From contig OY987298.1 in NCBI GenBank assembly GCA_963920635.1, positions 68,035,949-68,099,948 on the forward strand: a stretch of DNA of 64,000 nucleotides. Reading direction: 5' to 3'. Below, one piece after another: positions 1-10,839 of the stretch (within the stretch, counting starts at the first letter, position 1; each line of letters opens with the position of its first letter). The DNA is from Pseudeuparius sepicola (taxonomy: Eukaryota; Arthropoda; Insecta; Coleoptera; Anthribidae). The position numbers were made by a program, and so were the translations under genes. The notes below the pieces were generated by a model. The model made no database searches, was not told where the DNA came from, and saw nothing but the letters and a program-made list of their open reading frames with translations.

Positions 1-876
1 CAATTTGAAAAATTTCCCTTTTATTACAATTTTCTCCAAAATTTTAAATGCAATGACATATTTATTCTCGTATAATCGAAAAGTAGATTAAATTTACAAC
101 AAAAAATACCGAAGGTTCAAATCGATATCTTCATTAGTTTTTGAGTTATCGCCAAAAGAATGATTATTAACATGTTATTTGAAAGAAGATAAGTGTTTGT
201 TGTTAAAGATTTCCCTAGTCAAGCATGCCATGAAATAAATAAAAATCTTGAGATTTTCGTAAATTGCTATTTTTCTCACTTTATAAAAAATGTTCTATTA
301 CATTACATTTCTGCTATGGTGTCTTCGTTCAGGATACCTGACAGCGTATTCACGTTCTGCAAGTGGAGCATGTTCAAAACATTGAAAATATACGGGAAGC
401 ATATCGTAAGTCTCGGCATTCGTATAAGGCATTTTTTAGTAAATGCAGCCCACAATTTTAACTCAAAATTTACAAAAATCCAAGATTTGACACAATACTT
501 ATTAAAGCTTGATTCATGTTCCCTAGAAACCAAACAATTTAGTTTTATGGCTTACTAAGTACATGATTTCCGAGATAATTTCATATCTTATGACAGGTAA
601 GGTAAGTAAATTAGAAATACGCAGATTTTTATTTTTATTTCATGGCATGCTTGACCACGGAAATCTTTTTCAACAAATAAGTACCTACCTTCTTCTTTCA
701 AATAACATGTTAATTATTCTTTTGGCGATAACTCCAAAACTAATGAAGATATCGATTTGAACCTTTGGTATTTTTTGTTGTAAATTTAATCTACTTTTCG
801 ATTATAACAGAATAAATATGTCATTGCATTTAAAATTTCGGAGAAAATTGTAATAAAAGGGAAATTTTTTAAATTG
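1..876. repeat. Long foldback (inverted-repeat) element, cut by window start
   Basis: Bases 1-275 recur in reverse complement at about 600-876, for example the block reading GCAATGACATATTTATTC in the left arm and the palindromic partner near 815-835. The arms are about 275 bp with scattered mismatches, and the loop is about 325 bp. The left end runs off the window, so the true terminus and target duplication cannot be seen. Open frames inside the arms have no recognisable domain and are probably by-products of the repeat. Confidence 0.8.
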
Positions 877-1637
877 CGCCTTCTAGCGGTGTCCACGAAA
901 TTCGAAATGACCTTACTGGATAATCCTTTGATAGAAGAAGGAAAGCTCTGTTCAACAAGCCCAAATTCGACCAAGCCAAACCGGAGTTAGCAGCATTTTT
1001 TCAAATTAAGGTTTATCCGCCTGTTTCACCTCTATTTGAAGAGCTAGAGCAAAAAATCCTTAACGAAAATTGTTCAGAATTTGCTGAAGAGTGCAATACA
1101 ATTATTTTTGATATACCTTTATTAGTCATTTTTTAAATTGATTTTTCAAATTTACTGTTGCGAATATGCCCCCTAGCAGCCGACCTACGAACTTAAAAAT
1201 AATTTCCAGCGATTTTTCGTGACCACATTACTTAAGAAGATTTTTTCCCAAAGCTCCACGACTATTAATTCCTGAAACGCATAACATCTTTATATCGGCA
1301 GAATCGGAATGAAGCATAGATTCCAAAAATTCGATAATATATAGGGTGTTCTGTTTAAAAAAATCATGTTTGGTTAGTACCTTGACAACATCCTGTTAGA
1401 CTCACAGGAAAATGTTTCACAACTTTTATATTAACATTTTTTTCCCAAGTTGAAACATAAAAGTTACGGACTGCGAATCCTACGTGAATCACCCGGTACA
1501 ATGTCACACATAAAGTCTTCATCATATGGGCATTTTTTTATTCAGTTTCAGTAAATATTGACCTTGCCAGTTGTTTTTGCTTAAAAAATGATGACCAATG
1601 ACAAATTGTGCATTTTTTGAGAAAATGTTCTTCACTC
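877..1637. other. AT-rich intergenic or repeat DNA, no gene seen
   Basis: No recognisable coding region. A TATAGGGTGTTC motif near 1344 and GAATCACCCGGTACA near 1487-1501 resemble diverged ends of the TACAGGGTG elements described elsewhere in the window, but the sequence between them is not an obvious inverted repeat. Confidence 0.4.
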
Positions 1638-1640
1638 TTA

Positions 1641-2281
1641 GTGCATGGCCACACATAACGCAGACAGCGGACCGGAGAGCAGGGTAGAAAGCGGAGAGTA
1701 GTTTGGGTTGGGTCCACACAATCAGCGGATTGTGACAGCTTTGAAAGGCGTATTGCGTAGAGAGGTTGGAAGTAAAGTGGAAACAAAATTCTACATTATA
1801 TTTACGTAAAAATTCACAACTAAATTTTCGGATTTGACAAAATAAACGTGCAGTGTGGGTACATGAAATAAACCTAAACAGGGAAACACTTGGCGAATTC
1901 CATCGTCTGTACAAAAATAATTTTGGAAATCTCGACCCAAAGTTTGTCTAAACAACCTCGGTTGTTGTGATGTGCATGAGTTATGTCCCATAGGGGTTTG
2001 CGACTAAAAACTTCACTAATTAGCATTTCGCAATCCATATTGCTTATTATGAAGTAGGTATACAAGAATACAACACTCCTTTTTCGAGGTTAAATACGAG
2101 CCCATACGCCAAAGAATATCAAACTTAATTGAACGCTCTGCTGCCAGCAAGCAAACACGCCTATTCTCTGCTCCCCTCTCTGCGGTGTGTGTGGACACAA
2201 TAGTAGGCTTGTTTTGAATGCTGCGCTACCATCTCCGCCCTGCTCTCCGGTCTGCCGTCCGCCTTATGTGTGGCCGTGCAC
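1641..2281. mobile_element. PIF/Harbinger-like MITE, 641 bp, TTA target duplication
   Basis: The left end GTGCATGGCCACACATAA pairs with the right end reading GTGCACGGCCACACATAA on the other strand, and similarity continues for about 45 bp inside (CGGACCGGAGAGCAGGG). The element is flanked by TTA at 1638-1640 and 2282-2284. A 3-bp TTA duplication is characteristic of PIF/Harbinger elements. No transposase frame is present, so it is non-autonomous. The family assignment rests on the duplication only. Confidence 0.75.
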
Positions 2282-2657
2282 TTAGCGTAGCCATTGGAAT
2301 AAATATGTAGGTAAAAAATTATTTTGAAAAGTAATGACGGATGTTTTTATGCTATTTTGTTATGACTAGTACTAGTCGTGAATTTTCTAGCTTCACGAAA
2401 TATTGAAATAAAGTGAGTTTTGGAGAGAACTATCAAAACTATATAAACTTTGCATCGAATTTGACAAATTTTAGTTGAGAACTTTTCTTTTTCGTAAAAA
2501 AAGTGGGTTTAAAATGTAGACAGTAATCATAGTAAAACTGGATGATTGTATGTAGGTTTAGTAAAATTCATTTAAATGAAATACCTGTCTTTATTTTCCA
2601 GAGGTCTGATCTGGTCCAGAGGTATATATAACATTTTCAGAATTTTGAGAAATGATG
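2282..2657. other. AT-rich spacer, nothing recognised
   Basis: No long reading frame, inverted repeat or RNA gene stands out in this stretch. Confidence 0.4.
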
Positions 2658-2783
2658 TACAGTCCGTGCACTCTAAGTTGACACGCGGCAACCTCAGTCT
2701 AAGCGACGCACAATAAGTTGCTTATGGATCCCTGGCGCTTAGACTGAGGTTTTCGTGTGTCAGATTAGAGTGCACGAACTGTA
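2658..2783. mobile_element. Small hairpin MITE
   Basis: The left arm begins TACAGTCCGTGCACTCTAA and the right arm is its near reverse complement, ending in TTAGAGTGCACGAACTGTA. A second paired block (CCTCAGTCTAAGCG) lies inside. The ends start with CAG after TA, as in Tc1/mariner-type MITEs. It is too short to code for anything. Confidence 0.7.
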
Positions 2784-3999
2784 AAATTCAGCATTTTTTT
2801 TCAAAAATTATCAACTTTTACAGTTAAAGAACATCACTTGGTTGCTTTTAAGCACATCATTTGACATCACTTTTTAAGCAAAAACAATTGGCCATATCAA
2901 AAGCTTCTTAACCGAATATCAACAAAATTTCCCATAAGATGCTGACTTTATGTGTGACAATCTATATGTAACTGCTATTGCAATGTATACTGTGATACTT
3001 AATAAATTGGAATTATAATTATTAATACATCTTTTTTTATTTGTACCTTAATAATTCCCAATTTTCATATGCCAGAATGCAAGCCTGTACCTCAGCATGC
3101 CATGATAGGCTGACAGAACAGTGGAAAAAACAAGAGTCCAACTGAACCACTAATAAGTGTTTGCTTGCTTATCCTCAAGCTGGATTTATAGATTGACATA
3201 CCACAACAACTTGACTTAAGCAGCCAATATGGCCATCCACGGATGTTCAAACTGTGAGGAACTGAACTATCTCCCATTGGTAAACTGTCTACAGGGTGGT
3301 CAAGTTATATGGATCAAACCTAATAACTTTTTTATTTTTGGAGCCGGAAGAAAATTAAATAGAAAAGTTGTAGTGTTCCTCTAGAGCTATTGGAAAAACA
3401 GAGATATTATGTTGCTGATATTTTACATCGATATTTTACATTTTTCTGCTTTTAATAGCTATTGAATTTTTTAAATTTTGTTTCTGACTCGAAACTCTGG
3501 TGGCGTAGAAGTGATAGTGATCATATTATACAGTAGGCCGGGTCGAAAAATTTTTTTTTGGAAATCTCGGTTGTCATAGTGAAAAAAAGTTTTAAGATGG
3601 GTAAACAACTGAGGTGAATTTTTTTTTCAAAATTAAAAAAAAATTAGCCGCGCCCCAGTGGGGCTAAATTTTTAATTTTTTTTATGTCACATTTTATATC
3701 TGGTATAGCAAAAAACCAATTGGTATTAGCTAACTTATGACAGAAAAAAAATTTGGTGAAAATATTTTAGTATTTAGCTGCGCCCCTGGTGCTCTAAAAA
3801 ATAAAATATCGAAATTTTACGTTCTTGACGTGTTACAAAAAATAATTCATTTTGATTCACTTATGACAAAAAAAGAGAAATATATTGTTTAGTGGCGGGG
3901 TGATATTGATCTAAGTAAGAGTGTACCTAAGTACACCCCTGCATCACATTGTAGTCACGTGACTGTTGCCTGCGTGCTCCGGTCAGTGTGACTTTAGCC
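2784..3999. other. AT-rich region with one orphan repeat end
   Basis: No gene recognised. A lone TACAGGGTGGTCAAG end sits at 3291 with no partner in view; the same motif occurs inside the element at 54826. Short GC runs with small stem potential (GCCCCAGTGGGGC near 3652) interrupt otherwise AT-rich sequence. Confidence 0.4.
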
Positions 4000-4128
4000 G
4001 TTGTTAGAACGAGTTGTGAGTGTCGTAGAGCCGAGAAAGTGTTGTAGAGAATTATTTGTGCTTAATCATAAAACAATAATTGTAATAATATCGAAGTGCA
4101 ATAAACTTTAGTGTAGGATTACGCCTAA

Positions 4129-6197
4129 AAGAACCTTTTACTTTTTAATTATATATCAAATTGTATCAGCATAAGCTATAATAGGCATTTTGATAGAGTC
4201 AAACTTAGACAGATTAACAAATTCCGAAGATTAGTTGAGGAAAAGCATAGTGAGGAATTCAATCAAATAGACAATGATTTTGTCAACAGAACAGTAATTA
4301 ATTTATCTAACAGAGAACTTACCATTTCAGAAAAGTTAGTTTTGGCAAAAGGGTTAAATTTTTCTGTTGTTGACAACAAAATTTCTAAGCTTGACATAGT
4401 AGCATCGGTAGAGGAAACAGCTCAAGCATTACCTGAGGAATTAGGTCAAGAATTTAGAGTCAGGTCAAAAATAATCTTAGAAAAAGATTTTAAACCAAAG
4501 TCAAATATTTCAAAGGAAGAAAAAGTAGCAATTAGATCACTTAAATCAGATAGGATAATTAAAATATTACCAGCAGATAAAGGAAATGCAACTGTTATTT
4601 TAGAAAAAACTGTATGATAATAAATTAAATGATTTATTAAATGAAGGAACTTACAAGAAGATAAACAAAGACCCTACAACTTCAATAGAAACTAAAATAT
4701 ACAAAACACTGTATAAATACCGCGAACAAATGACACAGAGACAAAGGACACTCTTAACTCCGCATCATTCAAAACCTCCACACTTATACGGATTACCAAA
4801 AATACACAAAACCAACATTCCTCTTCGCCCCATTGTAAGTTCAATAAATTCGCCATGTCATTCGTTAGCAAAATATTTACTTAAAATTGTTAATCCGTTA
4901 GTAGGAAACTCAAATTCATTTATCAGAAACAGTAATCATTTTCTAGAAAAAAATAGGGAACATCAATTTCCGGATAATTATATATTAGCTAGTTTTGATG
5001 TGGTTAGTCTTTTTACAAATGTCCCTGTTGGCAAATCATTGAATATTTTACGCAGAAAGTTAGAAAGTGATCAGACTTTAGTAGACAGGACAAATTTGAA
5101 TATAGATGCAATATTAGAACTAACAACACTATGTGTTAAAACCACTTATTTTCAACTAGGAAATAAATTTTACCAGCAGGAATTTGGAATGGCTATGGGG
5201 TCTCCTTTGTCACCATTCATAAGCAATTTATTCATGGAAGATTTTGAACAAAATGAATTGACTAGATATGTTCACCAACCTAATGTTTGGTGGCGATATG
5301 TAGATGACATATTTGTTATATGGGAACATGGAGTAGATGAGTTAAATTCATTATTAAATTTTATACTCTCAAGAACCTTCTATAAAGTTTACCTTAGAAA
5401 TTGAAAATAATAATGAATTACCTTTCTTAGATGTTTCTATACTGAAATCAGATAATATAGAAACTAGTGTCTATAGAAAACCAACACATACTAATAGATA
5501 TCTCCATTTCAACTCCAATCGTCATATCAGTGTTAAAAAAGGAGTAATTAAAAGTTTGTATGACAGGGCTAGAACGATTTGTTCTAATAACACAAAATTT
5601 GAGGAAGAAATTAAACATATAAAACATGTTCTTGATAAGAATAGTTATCCTATTGAATTTGTTGAGCAAGTTTTTCAGGATTGCCAACAAAATAACAATG
5701 CTAATAGAATTAGAGAAATAAATCTGGTGGACCGACCAGTAAATTTAATAATTCCTTATATTCCTGGACTGTCAGATAAGCTAAAACGTATAGGCAATCG
5801 TTTTAATGTAAGAACAGTATTTAAAACCAAAAATACATTAAGATCGATGCTAGTTAAAACAAAACCATTTAATGAGTTACAAAGTTCAAAAAATTGCATT
5901 TATAAAATTCCTTGTGAATGTGGAAAGTTCTATGTTACGGAGACTTGTAGGCCATTTAACGTTCGTTTAAAAGAACATAAAAATTATATCAGGCAAAATC
6001 AAATTACAAAGTCAAAAATATGTGAACATTCCTTTAATAACAATCATAGGATATTGTGGGATAGTTCCAAACCAATTCTAAAAGAAGAAGTAGGAAATAG
6101 ACGAAAAATTAAAGAATCTGCATTTATTCTAGGAAATACGGGCAACTGTGTTGCTGAATCCCAGCCAGCAAAAAGACGTTTCTTCTACGTTGAATAG
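4129..6197 (+). pseudogene. Penelope-like RT / GIY-YIG endonuclease polyprotein, frameshifted
   Basis: Three frames join into one recognisable Penelope-like protein. The N-terminal part (to 4617) has the NLSNRELTISEK-type segment and no ATG after the last upstream stop. A frameshift near 4613 moves to the second frame, which holds reverse transcriptase motifs: SFDVVSLFTNV near 4995, GMAMGSPLSPF near 5188 and the catalytic YVDD at 5297-5308. A second frameshift near 5380 leads to LPFLDV, YRKPTHTNRY and, from about 5892, the C-terminal GIY-YIG domain (CIYKIPCECGKFYV, then RPFNVRLKEHK). The usual glycines after YV and before R in this motif appear as T and C. The YVDD pair is intact, but two frameshifts and the altered endonuclease motif indicate a dead copy. 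Confidence 0.85.
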
Positions 6198-6288
6198 ACG
6201 TACCGCATTACGTCGATCGACGAAAAGTTCGACGCAGAAAACACGTAGAATCGACGGCAATATGTCACAGAGAATTTACGTGCTCAGC

Positions 6289-6392
6289 GACGTCTAATAA
6301 GACGTGCAAAATTACGTAATGACGACGTGTAATAGGAAGTGCAAAGTACGTAATGGTGACGTTTAATAAGACGTGAAAAATTACTTAATGGC
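6289..6392. repeat. Three 35-bp tandem repeats at the Penelope 3' side
   Basis: Units starting at 6289, 6324 and 6358 share the frame GACGT(C/G/T)TAATA followed by AANTACGTAATG. They are CpG-rich in an AT-rich setting. They lie between the endonuclease stop codon and the MITE and are probably part of the element's 3' untranslated region. Confidence 0.7.
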
Positions 6393-6407
6393 GTCGCAAC
6401 GCACAGT

Positions 6408-6553
6408 GTTTGTTCAGCGAATGTTCGGCCCTACGTCACAACTCCCGTCCTTGTCTTACTCGTGAATATACGATGGATAGGTATCGGTCGTATATTCACG
6501 AGTCAGACAAGGACGGGAGTTGTGACGTAGGGCCGAACATTCGCTGAACAAAC
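6408..6553. mobile_element. Near-perfect palindromic MITE, family A copy 1
   Basis: The left arm starts GTTTGTTCAGCGAATGTTCG and the right arm is its reverse complement through almost the full length, with a small spacer around 6471-6485. The same family recurs at 9027-9172 and in part at 22176-22265. At this copy an extra G separates CAGT from the arm, so the terminal bases are slightly altered. Confidence 0.85.
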
Positions 6554-6744
6554 TTTTTATACTCAAAAGATATATAAAAGGGTTTGTGATTTGTAAATGA
6601 AATTAAATACATTTTTTAATCAATATACGTTTATCATTTTAAGTGCCAACAAACACACACAACAAATAAATAAAAAAACAATACAAAAACATAAATAAAA
6701 TAGAATACAAGAGAAAGTACCTAATTCATGCTATTCGGCAATCA
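6554..6744. other. AT-rich spacer
   Basis: A-rich sequence with simple AAATAAATAAAA runs. No gene or paired repeat recognised. Confidence 0.4.
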
Positions 6745-6915
6745 TCAGGGCGGTATAACATTAACCAAATCAGAAAGATAGGCGTGATTTGGGAAGCAAC
6801 ACAATAATGAAGTCCAGGCAGGAGCCAACAGCACATTTGCAGCTTCTGTTAGCACATGCTCTGGATTTGGGGCTTGTACTAACGTTAACGTTACCATGGA
6901 GGCAGCTAAAACAAC
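6745..6915 (-). CDS. Candidate terminal exon of an unrecognised gene
   Basis: On the minus strand an acceptor-like sequence (TTTCCATATAG) at 6916-6920 precedes a 56-codon open frame ending in TGA at 6745-6747. The peptide contains LVQAPNPEHVLTEAANVLL and ends SDLVNVIPP. Codon content looks protein-like, with no low-complexity bias. The upstream exon could not be fixed. One possibility ends at a CCCCTAT/GTAAGT donor near 7135, but only a 12-codon open piece fits there. I do not recognise the protein. It could be a host exon or the tail of a repeat-encoded gene. Confidence 0.3.
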   Translation of the reverse strand, partial: VVLAASMVTLTLVQAPNPEHVLTEAANVLLAPAWTSLLCCFPNHAYLSDLVNVIPP

Positions 6916-7393
6916 CTATATGGAAATAAATAAAATGGTAGAAGGTAGTATAGAATTTTGCATTATAAAATGGACAATTAAATCACTTTGAACAAGGAAC
7001 CTTGACTTTGAATGTCATTTGGGTGAATTTCATGCTAGGTTAAAATTTGCGTAATGTAAATCCATCATGGTGCATAGAGAAGCGGTGTGGCATAGAGGCT
7101 ACATGTTTATTTTTTCTCGAGCTTTTACTACTTACATAGGGGATAATAGACAATAAAAACTCACTCAAGTACTACAACGCGAAGCACCGGATCCACACAA
7201 TAGCAATAGCGTTGCTGGCTGGGATGTTCAGTGGAATTCAGTAAAATATTATTGCCACTTATTCAAAGAGAAGTTAGTATAGATAATTAGATAAAACACA
7301 GTTTACAATATCATCAGACAGGTGGCTAGGCTATTGTTTCTGTTGTCATGACATTTTAACCTGAAATTTATTAATCTGTCACTTCACTTTGAC
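6916..7393. other. Spacer with a possible minus-strand donor site
   Basis: No long frame recognised. The only notable signal is a strong minus-strand donor (GTAAGT) around 7135, which may belong to the candidate exon to its left. Confidence 0.3.
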
Positions 7394-7592
7394 GTGACAT
7401 GATCTTTGAGAAAGAAGGAAAATTTATCCTCCGAAAGCTCAGAAAACAAATTTGTTGAAGTTATTTTTTGAGTTACACGTTTAAAGTTTCGTTCGTTCAG
7501 TGTTAATAATTTATGAATTTTCGAGGCAACTTGAAAAAGTTGTCTTTCAATCAGTTTGGTGGCGAAAAACCCAATTAAAAATTAAATGGATC
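7394..7592. repeat. Dispersed repeat B, copy 1 (inverted copy at 62068-62274)
   Basis: This block matches the reverse complement of 62068-62274. Shared words include GAGAAAGAAGGAA, ACAAATTTGTTGAAGTTA, TTATGAATTTT, AATCAGTTTGG and CCAATTAAAAATTAAATGGA, in the same order and spacing with small indels. It has no coding capacity and is probably part of an uncharacterised transposon. Confidence 0.8.
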
Positions 7593-8046
7593 TGTTTTCG
7601 CCACAAATAAATTTTATAAAATACGTACTTTGATTTATTTTCAATTAGCACAAGGAAAAAAATAAAAGTTTAAAACAGGCGGATGGTCTTTAAACTTAAA
7701 CTGAACAATTTTTTTTAATAAGATTTTGTGGTATCTCCCACCAAAGACACTTATCTAAGAAAACGGGGGGAAAATTGAAGTGAAATCAAAGTAGGCCTAG
7801 GATTTTGAAATTTGTTTAATTCTGACCCAGTAAACAATTTTAAATCACATTTACATGTCTCTGTTTACTTCTCACAAAAAAATGCAAATGTGATTAAATT
7901 ACACATTAATAAAAATTATATAATATACATAATACATAAAAAAATTATGTAAGATTTTTGAAAAATATTTGTAATAGCCCCACATATATTTTATATTAAT
8001 TGGTTGTGTAAAGTTTGATATTTACAAAGTGATCGCCAGAACGGCC
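7593..8046. other. AT-rich spacer
   Basis: Nothing recognised. There are many short homopolymer runs. Confidence 0.4.
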
Positions 8047-8220
8047 CAACAAGTGGGATTTTATTTTATTTTACGCCGAAATAAAAAACTGATTATGGGG
8101 CTACATTAGACATGCCCAAGTTTTTTGGGTCCTATTCTGGTTTCAGGACATGCCTAATGTAACCGCATAGCTATCGGTTTTTTTATTTTCGGCGCAAAAT
8201 AAAATAAAATCCAATTGTTG
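8047..8220. mobile_element. Hairpin MITE-like inverted repeat
   Basis: The left arm CAACAAGTGGGATTTTATTT pairs with the right arm AAATAAAATCCAATTGTTG, and an inner pair (CTACATTAGACATGCC with GGACATGCCTAATGTA) extends the stem. The total is about 174 bp with a loop near 8130. No coding content. Confidence 0.7.
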
Positions 8221-9024
8221 CATCCGTTGTGCAGGTCACTGTAGAATAGAATTGAATTTAATTTGAGAACTATACAGGTAGACAGTAATAGAGCTCAGTA
8301 CAGAACAGAAAAGAAAGATCAAAATAGGTAAAAGAATATACCCAAAATGTTCAGAGACAGACAATAAAAACCCCTGACCACCAGATTTTACTAAACATTT
8401 TGCAAATAATTTCCAGCAATCCAAATAGAAAACCAAAACGAAAATGTAATAATTCACGTTCACCCTATTCGCACCTAAAACAACATGTTCAACTTCTAAC
8501 AAAACATGGCTCCGTCTCCAACTTCATAACTGGCGTCCAGCCCAACGTGTATGCAACATTATGTGAACAGCGTCGATCAACGCAGTGGCGCCATAGATGG
8601 GGCCATAGATGCTGTAAAAGGGGCATTTATGTCTTACATGAAGAATTATTTGACATAAATAATTTCCTTTTGACAGTACGTAAATATGATGTAAAAAAGT
8701 TATATAAATAAGACGTATACTATGTTTTAGATCATGTTTACGTAAAATGAGCAGAATTTTTTTACAAGATTTTTCTTTTAGTTTTATGTTTTATTTAGAT
8801 AAACTGTAAGTAATTGTTTGATGTACTAATTTCTTTCAATTGGACCTCCCATGTATGTAAAATTTTAGTCACGTAACAAGAATGTTTACTGGGGAATAAC
8901 TTTCCTTAAATAACATTTTATAGTAAAACTTACAGAATAAGCGGCTCTGTGCAGGTGGGAAAAATAAAAAAATTTCTTGTCTTTTACAACTCTTTATTCT
9001 CTTATCCAGGGACACACTACTTGG
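8221..9024. other. Spacer with an unrecognised plus-strand frame
   Basis: A plus-strand frame at 8400-8711 (about 100 codons, no recognisable motif) follows an acceptor-like TTTCCAG at 8411-8417. It shows no clear codon or domain evidence, so I do not call it a gene. Confidence 0.25.
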
Positions 9025-9026
9025 TA

Positions 9027-9172
9027 CAGTTTGTTCAGCGAATGTTCGGCCCTACGTCACAACTCCCGTCCTTGTCTGACTCGTGAATATACGACCGATA
9101 TCCATCGTATATTCATGAGTAAGACAAGGACAAGAGTTGTGACATAGGACCGAACATTCGCTGAACAAACTG
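9027..9172. mobile_element. Palindromic MITE, family A copy 2, TA-flanked
   Basis: The complete copy is 146 bp, starting CAGTTTGTTCAGCGAATG and ending in the reverse complement, with TA at 9025-9026 and 9173-9174. The TA target duplication and CAG start are Tc1/mariner-like. The two arms differ by a few transitions, while copy 1 arms are nearly identical. Confidence 0.85.
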
Positions 9173-9290
9173 TAAGTTACGTAGGCCACAGTGGTTCATA
9201 TCTTCTACAATGTTAATGCTAGAAAAAAAAAAGGAAAAACAAAACTTGTAGAGAAACATGAGTGTTACATTCTGAAAATATTTTCCAATA

Positions 9291-10695
9291 TACAGAGTGG
9301 TCCAATAAGTAGTGACGACCCAAAGTTATGTTTTTTAAATGAAACACCCTGTATTTTATGAAATTTTTTTGAAAAGCCCTCAAAGGGTAGATACTTTTTA
9401 ATATGTATTAAAGGGTCTAACCTTAAAGAAAGAAGAAAGGGAGTTATTTTAATTTCAAACGAAAAAAGGCGTCACATTTGGAACTTTATTACTCAAAACT
9501 AAATATAGTTTTGGGTGTGTCCCCGGATTGAAATCACATGAGGTGTAAATAACAAAAAAATTTCGAGTTGAAATTTGTGCTTCTAGGGATCAGCCCTGCT
9601 TGGTTTGAAACTAGTTTGTGACATAATTTTAGTTTCGAAAAATCACATATGCCTTGGAAATTATGAAGAAACTAATTTTCCACAGCAATAAAGTGCCCTT
9701 TTTGTAGGTTTTTCGACAAAATGTTATTAAGGAAACATGTTCAGAATGAGAAACTGAGTAGGTATGCGAAATTTCGAAAGTCTATTCCTATTTTGATTTT
9801 TTTTGCATTTTTCTCACTTTTTTAGAAAAGGGTCTTTTTTGTAGTTTTTTCTGCTAAAAAATTAAAACGCACAAAAATCAAAATAGACCTATATAGGCTT
9901 TTAAAATTTTTCACACCTATACGGTTTTTCATTGTGAGCAAGTTTTCTTAATAATATTTTGCCGTAGAACCTACAAAAAGGGCACTTTACTGATGTGGAA
10001 AATTAGTTTCTTCATATTTTCCAAGGCATACGTGATTTTTTCGAAACTAAAATTATGTCACAAATTAGTTTCAAACGAAGCAGGGCTGATCCCCAGAAGC
10101 TCAAATTTCTACTCGAAAATTTTTTCACGCAAATCCTAAGTTTACTCATTATTAAATGGAACACCCGTATTTTATTACATTTTTTAAGTGTCTAACTGTA
10201 AAGTTTAAAAGTTATTTTCATTTTATTCTAAGAAAGGGACGATTACCTGATTAGGGTATCAAAATGTCACTAAGCTGTAAAAAATAAAAAGACATCTTGT
10301 TAATTTTTAATGTATTGGAAATAGTTGAAAACCTACCTGCAGTGCCATCAATAAATAACATGACTCGATGTTGTAATTAATATGAACTTTATTTCTTCAT
10401 GTGCACTGCGCAGTAGGTTTTTTTTATTAGGTATTGATGGCGTTACAGGTAGGTTTCAACTAAGTATTTCCAGTAGACAGTGGCACTTTGACACCCTAAG
10501 GTAAAGTCTTTTGAGGCCCTTTCTTAGAATAAAATGGAAATAACTCCCTAACCTTTAAAATGCAAGCCTTAAGTAATACCCTATACCAAAAAGAATCTAT
10601 CCTTTAAAAGCTTTTCAAAAAATGTAACAAAATATAGGGTGTTATATTTAAAAAACATAGCTTTGGGTCACCACTAGTTAATGGACCGCCTTGTA
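9291..10695. mobile_element. Long-TIR element with nested palindromes
   Basis: The ends TACAGAGTGGTCC (9291) and GGACCGCCTTGTA (10695) are inverted, and the outer arms pair for about 170 bp. Inside, 9555-10130 is a second palindrome (for example AGTGCCCTTTTTGTAGG with CCTACAAAAAGGGCACTTTA). A third lies at 10330-10490 (AAACCTACCTG...AGTAGGTTTTTT...CAGGTAGGTTT). No transposase frame is visible. The layout is a palindrome holding two further palindromes side by side. Confidence 0.75.
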
Positions 10696-10839
10696 TATTA
10701 GAAAATATAATTTTGTCTTAACAGGTTAGAAGATATGGACCACCTTAACTCACCTGCCTGTATAATTTGGTCAGGGAAAACCGGGAAGTCCGAAAATTTA
10801 AAATTAGAAATGTGGGTGCAGCCCTGTATATAGAAGTTA
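10696..10839. other. Spacer with an orphan repeat end
   Basis: A CAGCCCTGTATA end near 10819-10830 is inverted relative to, and only about 10 bp from, the start of the next element. Confidence 0.4.

Larger units (their letters stand above)
4000..6407 (+). mobile_element. Penelope-like retroelement, degenerate copy
   Basis: A Penelope-like element on the plus strand. The coding part (about 4129-6197) holds the reverse transcriptase and GIY-YIG endonuclease order typical of these elements. The approximate left boundary is set by the loss of recognisable sequence before about 4000. The right side after the stop carries CpG-rich sequence with three 35-bp tandem repeats and then a palindromic MITE. 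No terminal repeats could be paired, so both boundaries are estimates. Confidence 0.75.
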
